From positions 1 to 14,436 of the forward strand of contig JAFMAU010000049.1 of the NCBI GenBank assembly GCA_029784825.1: a stretch of 14,436 nt of DNA. Reading direction: 5' to 3'. Positions 14,340-14,436 of the stretch are shown here, in pieces. Within the stretch, counting starts at the first letter, position 1. Every line of letters starts with the position of its first letter. This DNA comes from Nitrososphaerota archaeon (GTDB lineage Archaea > Thermoproteota > Nitrososphaeria > Nitrososphaerales > UBA183). A model generated the notes under the pieces. It saw only the letters and a program-made list of their open reading frames with translations, searched no databases and was not told the DNA's origin. Both the position numbers and the translations under genes were made by a program.

Positions 14340-14436
14340 GCCCTCACCCCGTCGTCCAGAAAGTTCCTGACAATCTTCATGCCCTCGGCGGTCATGATGG
14401 ACTCGGGGTGGAACTGCACTCCCTCGATTGGATAAT
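14336..14436 (-). CDS. trpG: anthranilate synthase glutaminase component, C-terminal end (partial)
   Basis: The last 32 codons of a class I glutamine amidotransferase enter from the right edge. They read [12 protein letters not shown] and continue [19 protein letters not shown] before TGA. VQFHPES carries the His and Glu of the catalytic triad; the nucleophilic Cys lies outside the window. Position before trpD and the overlap with its ATG identify it as TrpG, which supplies ammonia to TrpE for making anthranilate from chorismate. PabA is the close alternative, since many organisms share one subunit. TrpE is expected further upstream, beyond the right edge. Confidence 0.9.
   Translation of the reverse strand, partial: YPIEGVQFHPESIMTAEGMKIVRNFLDDGVRA

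Noticed and set aside
1..14436. CRISPR array, tRNA, rRNA, mobile element or defence system
   Set aside because: The window is filled with contiguous biosynthetic genes; no repeat arrays, inverted terminal repeats, transposase motifs or RNA gene signatures were found on either strand.

Overview
This is a gene-dense, GC-rich archaeal chromosome segment that carries most of aromatic amino acid biosynthesis in two convergent operons. Four family choices point to Archaea. The pathway enters through 2-amino-3,7-dideoxy-D-threo-hept-6-ulosonate (ADH) synthase and type II dehydroquinate synthase instead of DAHP synthase and AroB. The shikimate kinase is of the GHMP type. Aspartate-semialdehyde dehydrogenase, whose product feeds ADH synthase, sits at the head of the block. 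Shine-Dalgarno-like GGAGG/GGTGA motifs precede many genes. I suspect a GC-rich Thermoproteota-type lineage (Nitrososphaeria- or Bathyarchaeia-like), but the sequence alone does not settle this.

Plus strand, 2-9910: the tail of an unidentified gene, then asd, ADH synthase, DHQ synthase II, aroD, aroE, aroK (frame-disrupted), aroA, aroC, a chorismate mutase-aminotransferase fusion, and tyrA. Together these convert aspartyl phosphate through aspartate semialdehyde, dehydroquinate, shikimate, EPSP and chorismate to prephenate and then towards tyrosine. Minus strand, 14436-9907, read right to left: trpG (3' end only), trpD, trpC, trpF, trpB, trpA, the branch from chorismate to tryptophan. The last genes of the two operons, tyrA and trpA, meet tail to tail and share a CTAG that serves as both stop codons.

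Genes abut or overlap throughout. The longest gap is about 28 bases (after the DHQ synthase II gene), so no stretch above 300 bases lacks a gene. I see no promoter, terminator, tRNA, rRNA, mobile element or CRISPR array. Each operon looks like one translationally coupled transcript whose promoter lies outside the window.

The most interesting signals are these. (1) Three genes (aroD, aroE, trpA) have no usable ATG, GTG or TTG at the position where homology says the protein begins, but each has a CTG exactly there; at trpA it forms a CTGA stop/start overlap. The window also has ATGA, GTGA and TTGA overlaps, so all four NTGA junctions occur. (2) aroK is split by a one-base frame change in the middle of an otherwise intact gene. 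(3) Chorismate mutase is fused to a class I aminotransferase and placed just before tyrA. No prephenate dehydratase gene is visible. I found no defence system or other exotic module; this is primary metabolism.
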